Shown here in pieces: positions 10,201 to 17,942 of a DNA stretch of 64,000 nucleotides. Every line of letters starts with the position of its first letter. Within the stretch, counting starts at the first letter, position 1. Made by a program: the position numbers and the translations under genes. A model generated the notes under the pieces. That model saw only the letters and a list, made by a program, of their open reading frames with translations. It was not told the DNA's origin and searched no databases. The stretch is from positions 248,001 through 312,000 of the forward strand of contig JANQOX010000022.1 in the NCBI GenBank assembly GCA_028285625.1, written 5' to 3'. Origin of the DNA: Myxococcota bacterium. GTDB taxonomy: Bacteria; Myxococcota_A; UBA9160; UBA6930.

Positions 10201-11000
10201 GCGTGCTCGCGTCGCTCGTCTGCGTCGCGTAGGAAGCGGATGGCGGATTCGAGAAAGCGCCCGTCGTGGATGGGCCCCAGGTGGTCCGCTCCCTCCACGA
10301 TCTCGCCGTGCGCCCCCGGGATCGCGGCGACGAGCCGGTCGGCGGTCGCGGCGTACGGCTCGTCTTCGGATCCGTTCAGTACGAGCACGGGCGGGGACGG
10401 GTCGCAAAAGGGTGCACCCAGTTCGACGGGGAACCCCTGAGGCCACATTTCGAGGGCAGCCAGCGCCAACGCTTCGCGATCGTTGCGGGGATCGGCATCG
10501 ACGAAGCGCCGGTAGAGGCGACCCGTCGGGTTGGAGAGGGCGCGGCCGTCGGGCGCGCGCAGGGCCGCTGCAATGTCCTGGGCGACCGCCACCGACTCGG
10601 GCGTCTCGTCTCCCACCCCCATCAGGACGGCGCCCCACAGCCGCTCGGCGTGGTGGCCGACGGTCCAGGCCCCCGAGAATGCACCCAGCGAGTGACCGAC
10701 GAGGGCGGCGCGCTCGATTCCCAGGTGGTCCAGCACGGCGATCACGGCTCGTCCGAGCGCGGCATACCCGTAGCGGCCCGCTTCGTGCGGCTTGTCGCTG
10801 TCTCCGTGGCCCGGCAGGTCGAGTGCCACGACGTGGAACCACGGCAGGAGTGCCTCGATCCACCCAGGGCGCTCCCAGTTCGCGATGAGGTCGGCGCCCC
10901 AGCCGTGGACGAGCACGACCGCGGGGCCCTCGCCAGCGGATGCGGTTCGAAGCCGCAGGCCTTCGAAGGGCGCGGACGCGCGCTCGACGACGGCGCTCAT
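10197..11000 (-). CDS. Alpha/beta-fold hydrolase
   Basis: 267 aa, cytoplasmic. Canonical hydrolase features: VLVHGWGA oxyanion strand (about 28-35), DLPGHGDSDKP, the nucleophile elbow GHSLG, an acidic residue in LNGSEDEP and a His in EGADHLGP. All three triad residues are therefore present. Last gene of a minus-strand run carotenoid oxygenase, Coq4-like, hydrolase, separated from the Coq4-like gene by 18 bp. An esterase or C-C hydrolase acting on an apocarotenoid or quinone-type product would fit the context, but that is inference. The stop overlaps the regulator's stop in CTAG. Confidence 0.88.
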   Translation of the reverse strand: MSAVVERASAPFEGLRLRTASAGEGPAVVLVHGWGADLIANWERPGWIEALLPWFHVVALDLPGHGDSDKPHEAGRYGYAALGRAVIAVLDHLGIERAALVGHSLGAFSGAWTVGHHAERLWGAVLMGVGDETPESVAVAQDIAAALRAPDGRALSNPTGRLYRRFVDADPRNDREALALAALEMWPQGFPVELGAPFCDPSPPVLVLNGSEDEPYAATADRLVAAIPGAHGEIVEGADHLGPIHDGRFLESAIRFLRDADERREHA

Positions 11001-11018
11001 GGGCCGCGCCCCACCCCG

Positions 11019-11597
11019 CTAGCCGACGAAGCCAACGATCGCCGCCGCCACCAGGAGCAGTGTGCCCCACGCCACAGCCATTCCGAGCACGACCCAGCGA
11101 CGCCAGTGCCAGCAGGCTTCGGCGTCCGCGAGCTCCGTGCGCAGCGTCGGCTCGGGGATCTCGAGCTCACGACGCATCTCGCCCACCGTGCGGGCCAACA
11201 GCTGGCCATCGTGGACACGCCCGTAGAGGTTGCGGCTCTGCAGGCCGCGCGCGAACGCTCGGCGAAGGCGTCCGAAGTGGAACGGCAGCACCAGGCCGAA
11301 GGCCAGCAGGTTCAACACCGTCGCTGCGGGGCTCGACGAGCAGTCCGACGCCAGCTCCCAGGCCCCGATCTCGGCCTCGCCGACCCAGTCGGTGCCATAC
11401 CCGGTGAGCACGTGGTGCAGGTCGTGCATGGGGACTGCCTCGCGCCGGCTCGCCCCGTTCGGGAAAGCGAACACGGGCAGGCCGCCCGCCCGGATCACGA
11501 CCCACGCGTCTTCGTAACCGCCGTCGTCGGGCAGGCCGTTCTCGGCGAAGTAGACCCCCCGCGCATCGCCGAGGGTGCTGTCGGCCGCCACGGGCAC
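11019..11597 (-). CDS. Coq4-like metal-binding protein with a C-terminal membrane helix
   Basis: 192 aa. The segment HDLHH...GE matches the HDxxHx11E metal-ligand motif of Coq4, with exactly 11 residues between the second His and Glu, followed by GAWELAS. Coq4 proteins act in ubiquinone biosynthesis; the bacterial homologues are poorly studied. Near the C-terminus is one strong membrane helix (VVLGMAVAWGTLLLVAAAIVG). The GTG start at 11597 lies 12 bases after the stop of the carotenoid oxygenase and in the same reading frame, so translational coupling is likely. A nearby GTG at 11591 is an alternative start. The context suggests a role with isoprenoid-derived substrates. Confidence 0.75.
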   Translation of the reverse strand: MPVAADSTLGDARGVYFAENGLPDDGGYEDAWVVIRAGGLPVFAFPNGASRREAVPMHDLHHVLTGYGTDWVGEAEIGAWELASDCSSSPAATVLNLLAFGLVLPFHFGRLRRAFARGLQSRNLYGRVHDGQLLARTVGEMRRELEIPEPTLRTELADAEACWHWRRWVVLGMAVAWGTLLLVAAAIVGFVG

Positions 11598-11609
11598 GAT
11601 CGCGGCGCC

Positions 11610-13085
11610 CTACGGCGCGCCGGGCGGGGGTGCGCCGTGCCAGAACGCGTGGGTTCCGCTGCAGATGCGCTCGGGCAGGGCGACGCGCGCGATCGGGTCC
11701 GGGCCCGGGTTCGCCGCGTCGAAGATCCAGCACTCGGAGCGGTCGTGGTTCACGTCCATGGTGAACGTCACCAGGTAGCCGTCGTCCTCTGCTCGCGAAC
11801 CTTCGCGCGGCGCCATCACCGTCTCGCTGGCGTAGACGCCTTCGGGGAGCGCCACCACCTGCTCGGTGCCCGCGTCGAGGTCCATCTTGATCACACCCTC
11901 GAAGCCGAACCACCCCTCGGCCGGCAGGGCGTTGTAGGCAAAGCGATTCTTGCGGCCGCCGTAGCGACCGTTGATCATGCCGAACTCCTGGATGCGGTCA
12001 CTGAGCCGCTCTTCGCGACAAGCGCCGGTGCGAAGGTCGAACCGCCAGCGGTGGGCGCGCGCCTGCATCGAGAACAGGTCCAGGTAGCGGTAGAGGTTCT
12101 GCTCCACCGTCCAGTCCTTGCGGTGCGGCGGCGAGGGCGTGTCTTGGAAGAATCCGTCGAGCACGATCTCGTCGCCCTCTTCCCACGCGTTGATCCAGTG
12201 CAGCACGAAGGTCGGGTCCGCCTCGAACCAGCGGATGTCCTCGGTCCCTCCGCGTCGTGGGATCACACCGAACCGGGTGGGCAGATCGGGGTGGAAGCGC
12301 GGGATGTAGGCGCCCTGGGTCATCGCCTTCGGGTCCCAGAAGAGCGGGCAGTCGTTCACGATGGCGAAGCGCTCGGTGAAGGCCATGTCGTGGGGCAGGC
12401 GCGGCCCTGGCAGGGGGACGTCCACGTAGTGGGCGAGCGCGCCCTCGGCATCGACGACGCCATAGTGCATGTAGGGCGCTTCGGTGCCGTAGTTGAAGAA
12501 CAGCATCTCGCCCGTGTTCTCGTCGATCTTCGGGTGCGCCGACACGCCGTCGGCGGGGAAGCGCCCACCGAAGTCCTCCTTGCCGCTGGCTTCCAGCGTG
12601 AAGGGGTCGAAGGCGTAGAGCTCGCCACAGAGATAGAAGCTGGTGAGCGCGCGGCCCCGGTGCACGACCACGTCGGTGCTCGAGGCGTCCTTGGTGCGCG
12701 GACGCGCCCCCCACCCGTCCTTGCGCACGGCCACGTCGGGCGACTCGGCCAGGCCCGCCCACAGGTGCTCCCCCGCATCGCGCTCGGCCAGGAAGCCGTC
12801 GGTGCGCACGAAGCGGTTGTGGTAGACGGCGCCGCCGTCGGCGAAGGCGATGGCGTGCAGCATGCCGTCGCCGTCGAACGGGTGGTAGCGGTGGCGGGCC
12901 GGCAGCAGCGGGTTCTCGGTGTTGCGCAGGTAGACGCCGGCGAGGTCGCGGGGGATCTCGCCTACGACGTCGAGGTCCCAGGCGTCGTACTCGACCTGCT
13001 GGGGGCGCCATGCGCCGCTGCGGTAGGGGTGGGTGTCGCCTTCGGGCAAGCCCGACTGGAACCGCTCATGGACCTGGACCTTCAT
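11610..13085 (-). CDS. Carotenoid oxygenase (RPE65/CCD family)
   Basis: 491 aa from ATG 13085; an upstream GTG at 13145 would add 20 unlikely residues. Non-heme iron enzyme that cleaves carbon-carbon double bonds of carotenoids, apocarotenoids or stilbene-type compounds. Family landmarks: GVYLRNTENPL near the N-terminus, HPFDGDGMLHA, and four candidate iron-binding His in VSAHPKID, LPHDMAF, FVLHWINAW and SGTHAFWHG, in the expected order. First gene of the operon with the Coq4-like protein and hydrolase. No carotenoid synthesis gene is in the window, so the substrate is open. Confidence 0.92.
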   Translation of the reverse strand: MKVQVHERFQSGLPEGDTHPYRSGAWRPQQVEYDAWDLDVVGEIPRDLAGVYLRNTENPLLPARHRYHPFDGDGMLHAIAFADGGAVYHNRFVRTDGFLAERDAGEHLWAGLAESPDVAVRKDGWGARPRTKDASSTDVVVHRGRALTSFYLCGELYAFDPFTLEASGKEDFGGRFPADGVSAHPKIDENTGEMLFFNYGTEAPYMHYGVVDAEGALAHYVDVPLPGPRLPHDMAFTERFAIVNDCPLFWDPKAMTQGAYIPRFHPDLPTRFGVIPRRGGTEDIRWFEADPTFVLHWINAWEEGDEIVLDGFFQDTPSPPHRKDWTVEQNLYRYLDLFSMQARAHRWRFDLRTGACREERLSDRIQEFGMINGRYGGRKNRFAYNALPAEGWFGFEGVIKMDLDAGTEQVVALPEGVYASETVMAPREGSRAEDDGYLVTFTMDVNHDRSECWIFDAANPGPDPIARVALPERICSGTHAFWHGAPPPGAP

Positions 13086-13188
13086 CGGGCGAGCATCTTT
13101 ACCGGCATCGTCCAGCCAGAGTAGAGTGCCCGCTCGCCGGGGCAAAGTCCGCCCCGCACACCTGCCCTGACCCGCGAGGAGACCCGCC

Positions 13189-14064
13189 GTGCCGGATCAG
13201 ACCGAGACCGTGCTCTATGAAGAACGCGATGCGATCGCCCTCATTACCCTGAATCGCCCCGAGAAGCTGAACACGCTCACCGAGTCGGTCGTGCAGGGCG
13301 TGGCCGACGGCATCGACGCGGCCACCGCCTCGCGCCGGGTGCGCGCCGTGGTGCTGCGTGGCGAAGGACGGGTCTTCACGGCCGGCTACGACCTGGTGGC
13401 CGCCGGCGAGGGCGGCTGGTCGAGCCCCTACGACGCACCGAGCGCCCCGCCGCGCGAGGGCGCTTGGGACCCGGTGCGCGACTACCAGTTCATGAACGCC
13501 AACGTGCAGCGATTCATGAAGATCTGGCACTGCCCCAAGCCCGTGATCGGCGAGATCCACGGTTTCGCCGTCGGCGGCGCCACCGACCTGGTGCTCTGCT
13601 GCGACCAGCTCTTCATGGCCGACGACGCCTTCATCGGATACGCGCCCTCGCGCATCTTCGGAACACCCACCACCATGCTCTGGGTCTACCGGCTGGGCCT
13701 CGAGCACGCGAAGCAGTTCTTGCTGACGGGCGAGGCCATCGACGCCGAGACCGCACACCGTATCGGCCTGGTCTCGCGCGTGGTCCCCGCCGCCGAGCTC
13801 TCGGGCGAGGTCGAGGCCTACGCCAACCGCTTCCAACACATCCCCGCCAACCAGCTGGCTCTGAACAAACTGCTGATCAACCAGGCCTTCGAGAACATGG
13901 GCCTGCGCACGACCCAGCTGCTCGGCACCTTGTTCGACGGCGTCACACGCCACACCGAAGAGGCCTACCGCTGGGCCGAGAGCTTCGAGGACAAGGGCTT
14001 TCGCGAAGTCGTCCGCGAACGCGACGCGCCCTTTGGAGACTACGGAGAGCGACCGAAGAAGTGA
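13189..14064 (+). CDS. Enoyl-CoA hydratase/isomerase family protein (crotonase fold)
   Basis: 291 aa from GTG 13189, preceded by GAGGAG. Crotonase landmarks: LNRPEKLNTLT, the first oxyanion-hole region GEGRVFTAGYDL and the second in GFAVGGATDLVLCCD. The usual catalytic Glu positions are not obvious: PSRIFGTPTTMLW replaces the typical PExxxG region, so the reaction may not be classical hydration. The C-terminal QLALNKLLINQAFENMG segment is the trimerisation helix region. It is transcribed away from the carotenoid oxygenase operon and ends before a strong bidirectional hairpin. Confidence 0.88.
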   Translation: MPDQTETVLYEERDAIALITLNRPEKLNTLTESVVQGVADGIDAATASRRVRAVVLRGEGRVFTAGYDLVAAGEGGWSSPYDAPSAPPREGAWDPVRDYQFMNANVQRFMKIWHCPKPVIGEIHGFAVGGATDLVLCCDQLFMADDAFIGYAPSRIFGTPTTMLWVYRLGLEHAKQFLLTGEAIDAETAHRIGLVSRVVPAAELSGEVEAYANRFQHIPANQLALNKLLINQAFENMGLRTTQLLGTLFDGVTRHTEEAYRWAESFEDKGFREVVRERDAPFGDYGERPKK

Positions 14065-14085
14065 CTCCGACGGCCTGACGATGCG

Positions 14086-14118
14086 CTGCGCGGCGCCGCC
14101 TGATGCGGCGCCGCGCAG
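14086..14118. terminator. Bidirectional terminator hairpin between crotonase and sulfatase genes
   Basis: Perfect 14-bp arms, CTGCGCGGCGCCGC (14086-14099) and its complement (14105-14118), with a 5-nt loop CTGAT. The hairpin begins 22 bp after the crotonase stop and ends 2 bp before the stop of the convergent sulfatase gene. The T-run is weak (TTCAGTTGT on the plus side), as often in high-GC genomes. Confidence 0.75.
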
Positions 14119-14119
14119 T

Positions 14120-15649
14120 TCAGTTGTGCGGGGTGCCCTTCTGGATCTTGGCCATGGCGTCGCCCAGGCTGAACGACCCAGGCTTCTGCCGCGGCGGGAA
14201 CTCCTCGAAAGTCTTCAGCCAACGCGCCACGTAGGCTTGCGCGGGCGCCAGGGCGAACATGCGCTCGGCCCGCCACCGTCCGTAGCCCATGCCCTCGTGA
14301 TCTGCGCGCTCGAAGGGGTCCGTGCGTAGGTTGAGGAGCTTGGGGAAGCGCAGCGCCACGAAGGGCTCTTGCCAGACGTCGAACCCGTGCGCGCGCTGCT
14401 CGAGGAAGACGATCTTCCAGTTGTTGTAGCGGAGCGCCGCGATGTCACCGTCGTCGGTCCAGTACAGGAAGTCCTGACGCGGGCTCTTCTCGACCTCGCC
14501 CTTCAGGTACGGCATGAGGTTGTAGCCGTCGAGGTGCACCCTGTACTTGCGGCCGATCGCGGTGACGCCGCGATCGCGCAGACGCTCCTTGATGTCGGCG
14601 TCTCCGACTGCGGCGAGCAGGGTCGGCAGCATGTCCTCGTGCGCGGCGATGTCGTTGATGATCGTCCCGGGCTCGATCACCCCAGGCCATCGGATCGCGG
14701 TGGGGACCCGGTAACCGCCCTCCCAGTTCGTGTTCTTCTCACCGCGGAAGGGCAGCGTACCGCCGTCGGGCCAGGTCATCGCCTCGCCACCGTTGTCGGT
14801 GGAGTACATGACGATGGTGTTGTCGGCGATCCCGAGTGCGTCGAGCTTGTCGAGGATCTCCCCCACGTGACCATCGTGCTCGACCATGCCGTCGGGGTAG
14901 ATGCCCAGGCCGGTCACGCCCTCCGCCTCGGCCCGAAGCCGCGTCCAGACGTGCATGCGCGTCGAGTTCCACCACAGGAAGAACGGCTTGCCGGCCGTGT
15001 GGGCGCGCTCGATGAAGTCCAGCGCCTTGGCCGTCACCTCGTAGTCGACCGTCTCCATCCGCTTCATGTTGAGCGGACCGGTGTCTTCGATGCTGCCGTC
15101 CGCGTTCGACTGGATCACGCCGCGCGGACCGAAGCGCTTCTTGAACTCGGGGTCCTTGGGGTAGTCGACGTTCTCGGGCTCATCCTCGGCGTTCAGGTGG
15201 TAGAGGTTGCCGAAGAACTCGTCGAAACCGTGGTTGGTGGGCAGGTGTTCGTCGCGGTCGCCCAGGTGGTTCTTGCCGTACTGTGCAGTCATGTAGCCGT
15301 GGTTCTTGAGCAGCCCGGCGATCGTCGGGTCCTTCTCGGACATGCCCTCGGGCGCGCTCGGCAGGCCCACCTTGGTGAGCCCGGTACGGATCGGCGCCTG
15401 GCCCGTAATGAAGGCGGCGCGCCCGGCCGTGCAGCTCTGCTGGCCGTACCAGTCGGTGAACATCGCGCCTTCCTTGGCGATGCGATCGATGTTCGGCGTC
15501 TTGTAGCCCATCATGCCGTGGTTGTAGGCGCTGATGTTGAACCAGCCGATGTCGTCGCCCCAGACGACCACGATGTTCGGCTTGGCGCTGGCCTGCGAGA
15601 CCAGGAACAGCGCGGCGAGCGAACCCAGAAAGACCCGAATCAGTGCCAT
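14120..15649 (-). CDS. Secreted sulfatase (arylsulfatase type, CTAGR active site)
   Basis: 509 aa from ATG 15649, with AGGAGGGG upstream. A signal peptide (FLGSLAALFLVSQASA) sends it to the periplasm or beyond. Sulfatase landmarks: PNIVVVWGDDIGW with the metal-binding Asp pair (31-33), the formylglycine-site sequence CTAGR (Cys73-Arg77) in SCTAGRAAFITG, then KNHLGD, and MYSTDNGG with further metal ligands. The Pro of the standard CxPxR is replaced by Gly, a variant found in some arylsulfatases. Maturation needs a formylglycine-generating enzyme, which is not in this window. The substrate is unknown. It is followed on the same strand by nothing closer than the terminator. Confidence 0.92.
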   Translation of the reverse strand: MALIRVFLGSLAALFLVSQASAKPNIVVVWGDDIGWFNISAYNHGMMGYKTPNIDRIAKEGAMFTDWYGQQSCTAGRAAFITGQAPIRTGLTKVGLPSAPEGMSEKDPTIAGLLKNHGYMTAQYGKNHLGDRDEHLPTNHGFDEFFGNLYHLNAEDEPENVDYPKDPEFKKRFGPRGVIQSNADGSIEDTGPLNMKRMETVDYEVTAKALDFIERAHTAGKPFFLWWNSTRMHVWTRLRAEAEGVTGLGIYPDGMVEHDGHVGEILDKLDALGIADNTIVMYSTDNGGEAMTWPDGGTLPFRGEKNTNWEGGYRVPTAIRWPGVIEPGTIINDIAAHEDMLPTLLAAVGDADIKERLRDRGVTAIGRKYRVHLDGYNLMPYLKGEVEKSPRQDFLYWTDDGDIAALRYNNWKIVFLEQRAHGFDVWQEPFVALRFPKLLNLRTDPFERADHEGMGYGRWRAERMFALAPAQAYVARWLKTFEEFPPRQKPGSFSLGDAMAKIQKGTPHN

Positions 15650-15746
15650 GGAAAACCCCTCCTGAGAGCGGGCGAGCCTAGTCCAGGCGGGGCCGCCGGG
15701 CGATTCGAAAGTGAGCGGCCGGCGCCGAAAGACGGGCCTCGCGAGG

Positions 15747-17039
15747 TCAGACGCCCCAGTCGTTCCAGACGGGCCACCCATTCAGGTCCGCCACGGCGTT
15801 CACGACCTCCCAGGCCAGCAGCCGCCCGCCCGGCCAGCCGTTGGTCATCACCGCCACGCCGTGTCCGAGGCCACGCGTATCGCCGACGATCAGGCACTGA
15901 AAGCCGGTGTTGCTCCCCGTATGCCAGAACCACCCGGGGTCGTTTCCGTCGACCAGGAAGAGGCCCAGCCCCATCTGCGGGGCGAACCCCAGGCCGACCT
16001 GCAGCGGGTTCGGCGCGGGACGCTGGGGTGTGATCAGCTCGGCGGCGACACCGGGGGGCAAGAGCGCCCCGGGGGCTCCCGCCACCGAACGCTGGATGCC
16101 GACGATCAGCCGCCCGAGGTCGAGCGCCGTCGCCCAGAGCCCCGCCGCCGGAAGCTCGGGGTAGCGAAAGGCCGGCGTCGCGCCGCCGAACAGGTGCGCG
16201 GGCGTCGCGCCGACCACGCGCGAGTCGGTCGAGGGCTGCTCGAAGTGCGAACTCTGCATGCCGAGGGGGGCGAGCACGTTCGCCGCCATCCACCCGGCCA
16301 TGGGCTCGCCGGTGACGTCCTCGATCAGCTGCGCGAGCACGGTGTAGCCGCCGCCGGAGTACAGCCAACGGCTGCCCGGAGGGGCCTCCACGCGGATGGG
16401 CGGGTGGTTCGCAGGCCCGGCTCCCCCGAGCACCTCGAGCAGTGTGGGCAGCGCCTGGCCCGGCGCGTAGCCGATGAAGCCGCTCACGTTGAAGCCCGCC
16501 GTGTGCGACAGGATCTGCCGCAGGGTGACCGGGTTGCCGACGGTGTGCGGGCTGTCGGGGACCTGCCACGCGCTCAGGGTGTCGTTGACGGGGGCGTCGA
16601 GGTCGAGCCGTCCCTGCGCGACCAGCAGCAGGATGCCGAGCGCCGTGGTCGGTTTGCTGACCGACGCCGCCTGGAACGGGCTGTAGCGGTCGACCGCGAC
16701 CCCCGAGGTCGTGTCCCAGGTGCCGTAGGCCTCGGTCCACTCGACGCGGCCCCCGCGAACGACGGCGATCGCCACGCCGGGTGTGCGATGGAAGGCCATC
16801 CGCTCGGCGAGCGAAGGTGAGCCCGGCCCGGCGAGATGCGCTTCCAGCGAAGCGATCGTCGCGGCCACGTCGGCACGCGCTTCGGCCGTGGTGACCCCTC
16901 CCTCCAGGCTCCGTCGCCACCATTCTGCGGCATCCCGGTCGGGGCAGCCGAGCAGCGCGGTGGCGAGCAGCAGGGCGGCGACCGCCGCGAGGGTTCCCCG
17001 AGGGTGCCGGGGCCCGAAGCGTGTGGGTCCGGGCTTCAT
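15747..17039 (-). CDS. Beta-lactamase-fold serine hydrolase, predicted lipoprotein
   Basis: 430 aa. Belongs to the class C beta-lactamase/esterase family (EstB, PBP4*-like). Active-site SxxK is SVSK (Ser126, Lys129), the Tyr motif is YSGGGY, and a HTGSNTG segment near the C-terminus supplies the third motif. The N-terminus has a hydrophobic stretch ending in the lipobox ALLGC (Cys32), so it is probably membrane-anchored in the periplasm. Usual functions are esterase, transesterase or D-aminopeptidase activity rather than antibiotic resistance. It lies upstream of the sulfatase on the same strand, about 97 bp apart, and divergent from the DsbA-like gene. Confidence 0.88.
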   Translation of the reverse strand: MKPGPTRFGPRHPRGTLAAVAALLLATALLGCPDRDAAEWWRRSLEGGVTTAEARADVAATIASLEAHLAGPGSPSLAERMAFHRTPGVAIAVVRGGRVEWTEAYGTWDTTSGVAVDRYSPFQAASVSKPTTALGILLLVAQGRLDLDAPVNDTLSAWQVPDSPHTVGNPVTLRQILSHTAGFNVSGFIGYAPGQALPTLLEVLGGAGPANHPPIRVEAPPGSRWLYSGGGYTVLAQLIEDVTGEPMAGWMAANVLAPLGMQSSHFEQPSTDSRVVGATPAHLFGGATPAFRYPELPAAGLWATALDLGRLIVGIQRSVAGAPGALLPPGVAAELITPQRPAPNPLQVGLGFAPQMGLGLFLVDGNDPGWFWHTGSNTGFQCLIVGDTRGLGHGVAVMTNGWPGGRLLAWEVVNAVADLNGWPVWNDWGV

Positions 17040-17159
17040 GGTCCGGGTCTATCCCAGGACCGCCCGTGCCGCCAAGCCCATCCCCCAGGACGCAGGGCCA
17101 GGCGCCACGGGCGATCCCGTGGGCTCACACGGTCGCACGCCGGCCGTTATCGTGAGGGC

Positions 17160-17831
17160 ATGGAGCCGCTCGTCATCCGACACTTCTCCGACCTGCTCTG
17201 TGTATGGGCCTACGTCTCGCAGGTGCGCTGCGACGAGCTGCTGGAGCAGTTCCCGGGCCGCGTGCGCTTCGCCTGGCAGTCCGTGCAGGTCTTCGGCGAC
17301 GTCCCCACGAAGATCGAGACCCTGTGGAAGGAGCGCGGCGGGCTCGAAGCCTACGCGGCGCACGTGCGAGAGATCGTCGAGGGGTTCGGTCATGTGCCCG
17401 TGCACCCCGAAGTCTGGCTCCGTGCGACCCCGCAGTCGTCGCTTCCCGGGCATCTGCTGCTCGCAGGCCTGCGGGCGCTCGAGGCGCGCGAGGAGGTGGC
17501 TCCCGACACCGAAGCACGCGCCGCCTGGGCCCTGCGCGAGGCCTTCTTCCAGGAGTGCGCCGACGTATCCGACCGGGCCACCCTGCTCTCGCTGGCCGAG
17601 CGCGTGGGCGCCCCGAGCCAGGCGGTCACCGCCGTGCTCGACCGGGGCGAGGCCCATGCCCTGCTCTCGCAAGATCTCGCCGATGCGCGCGACCTCGGCG
17701 TCCAGATCAGCCCGACGCTGGTCTTCAACGAGGGGCGCCAGCGGCTCGCGGGCAACGTCGGCTACCGCGTGCTCGAGGCGAACGTCCGCGAGCTGCTCGA
17801 GCGCCCGGACGACACGCCGGCCTGGTGCTAG
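17160..17831 (+). CDS. DsbA-family (FrnE/HCCA isomerase-like) thioredoxin-fold protein
   Basis: 223 aa. The N-terminal strand and active-site region HFSDLLCVWAYVS corresponds to the DPxCPWCY site of FrnE/2-hydroxychromene-2-carboxylate isomerase relatives, but only the first Cys (Cys14) is kept; the resolving Cys is Ala. The C-terminal cis-Pro region is GVQISPTLVFNEG. A one-Cys site argues against disulfide oxidase activity and for a glutathione-dependent isomerase or transferase role. No signal peptide, so it is cytoplasmic. The start ATG at 17160 was chosen over longer frames because the earlier part overlaps the divergent beta-lactamase-fold gene. Confidence 0.85.
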   Translation: MEPLVIRHFSDLLCVWAYVSQVRCDELLEQFPGRVRFAWQSVQVFGDVPTKIETLWKERGGLEAYAAHVREIVEGFGHVPVHPEVWLRATPQSSLPGHLLLAGLRALEAREEVAPDTEARAAWALREAFFQECADVSDRATLLSLAERVGAPSQAVTAVLDRGEAHALLSQDLADARDLGVQISPTLVFNEGRQRLAGNVGYRVLEANVRELLERPDDTPAWC

Positions 17832-17942
17832 CCGCTCGCACGCCCGCTCCTCGGCGGGCCAGGCGCGCTGTCCTCGTGCCGACCGGGCAGGTACGATCTC
17901 CCGACCGGGCGCTTCGCACCCCGGCCGGGAGGGTCAGCCACG

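Noticed and set aside
10266..13124. 952-codon plus-strand frame antisense to the hydrolase, Coq4-like and carotenoid oxygenase genes
   Set aside because: Three recognised families lie on the other strand, with the catalytic motifs expected of each. The frame is a shadow.
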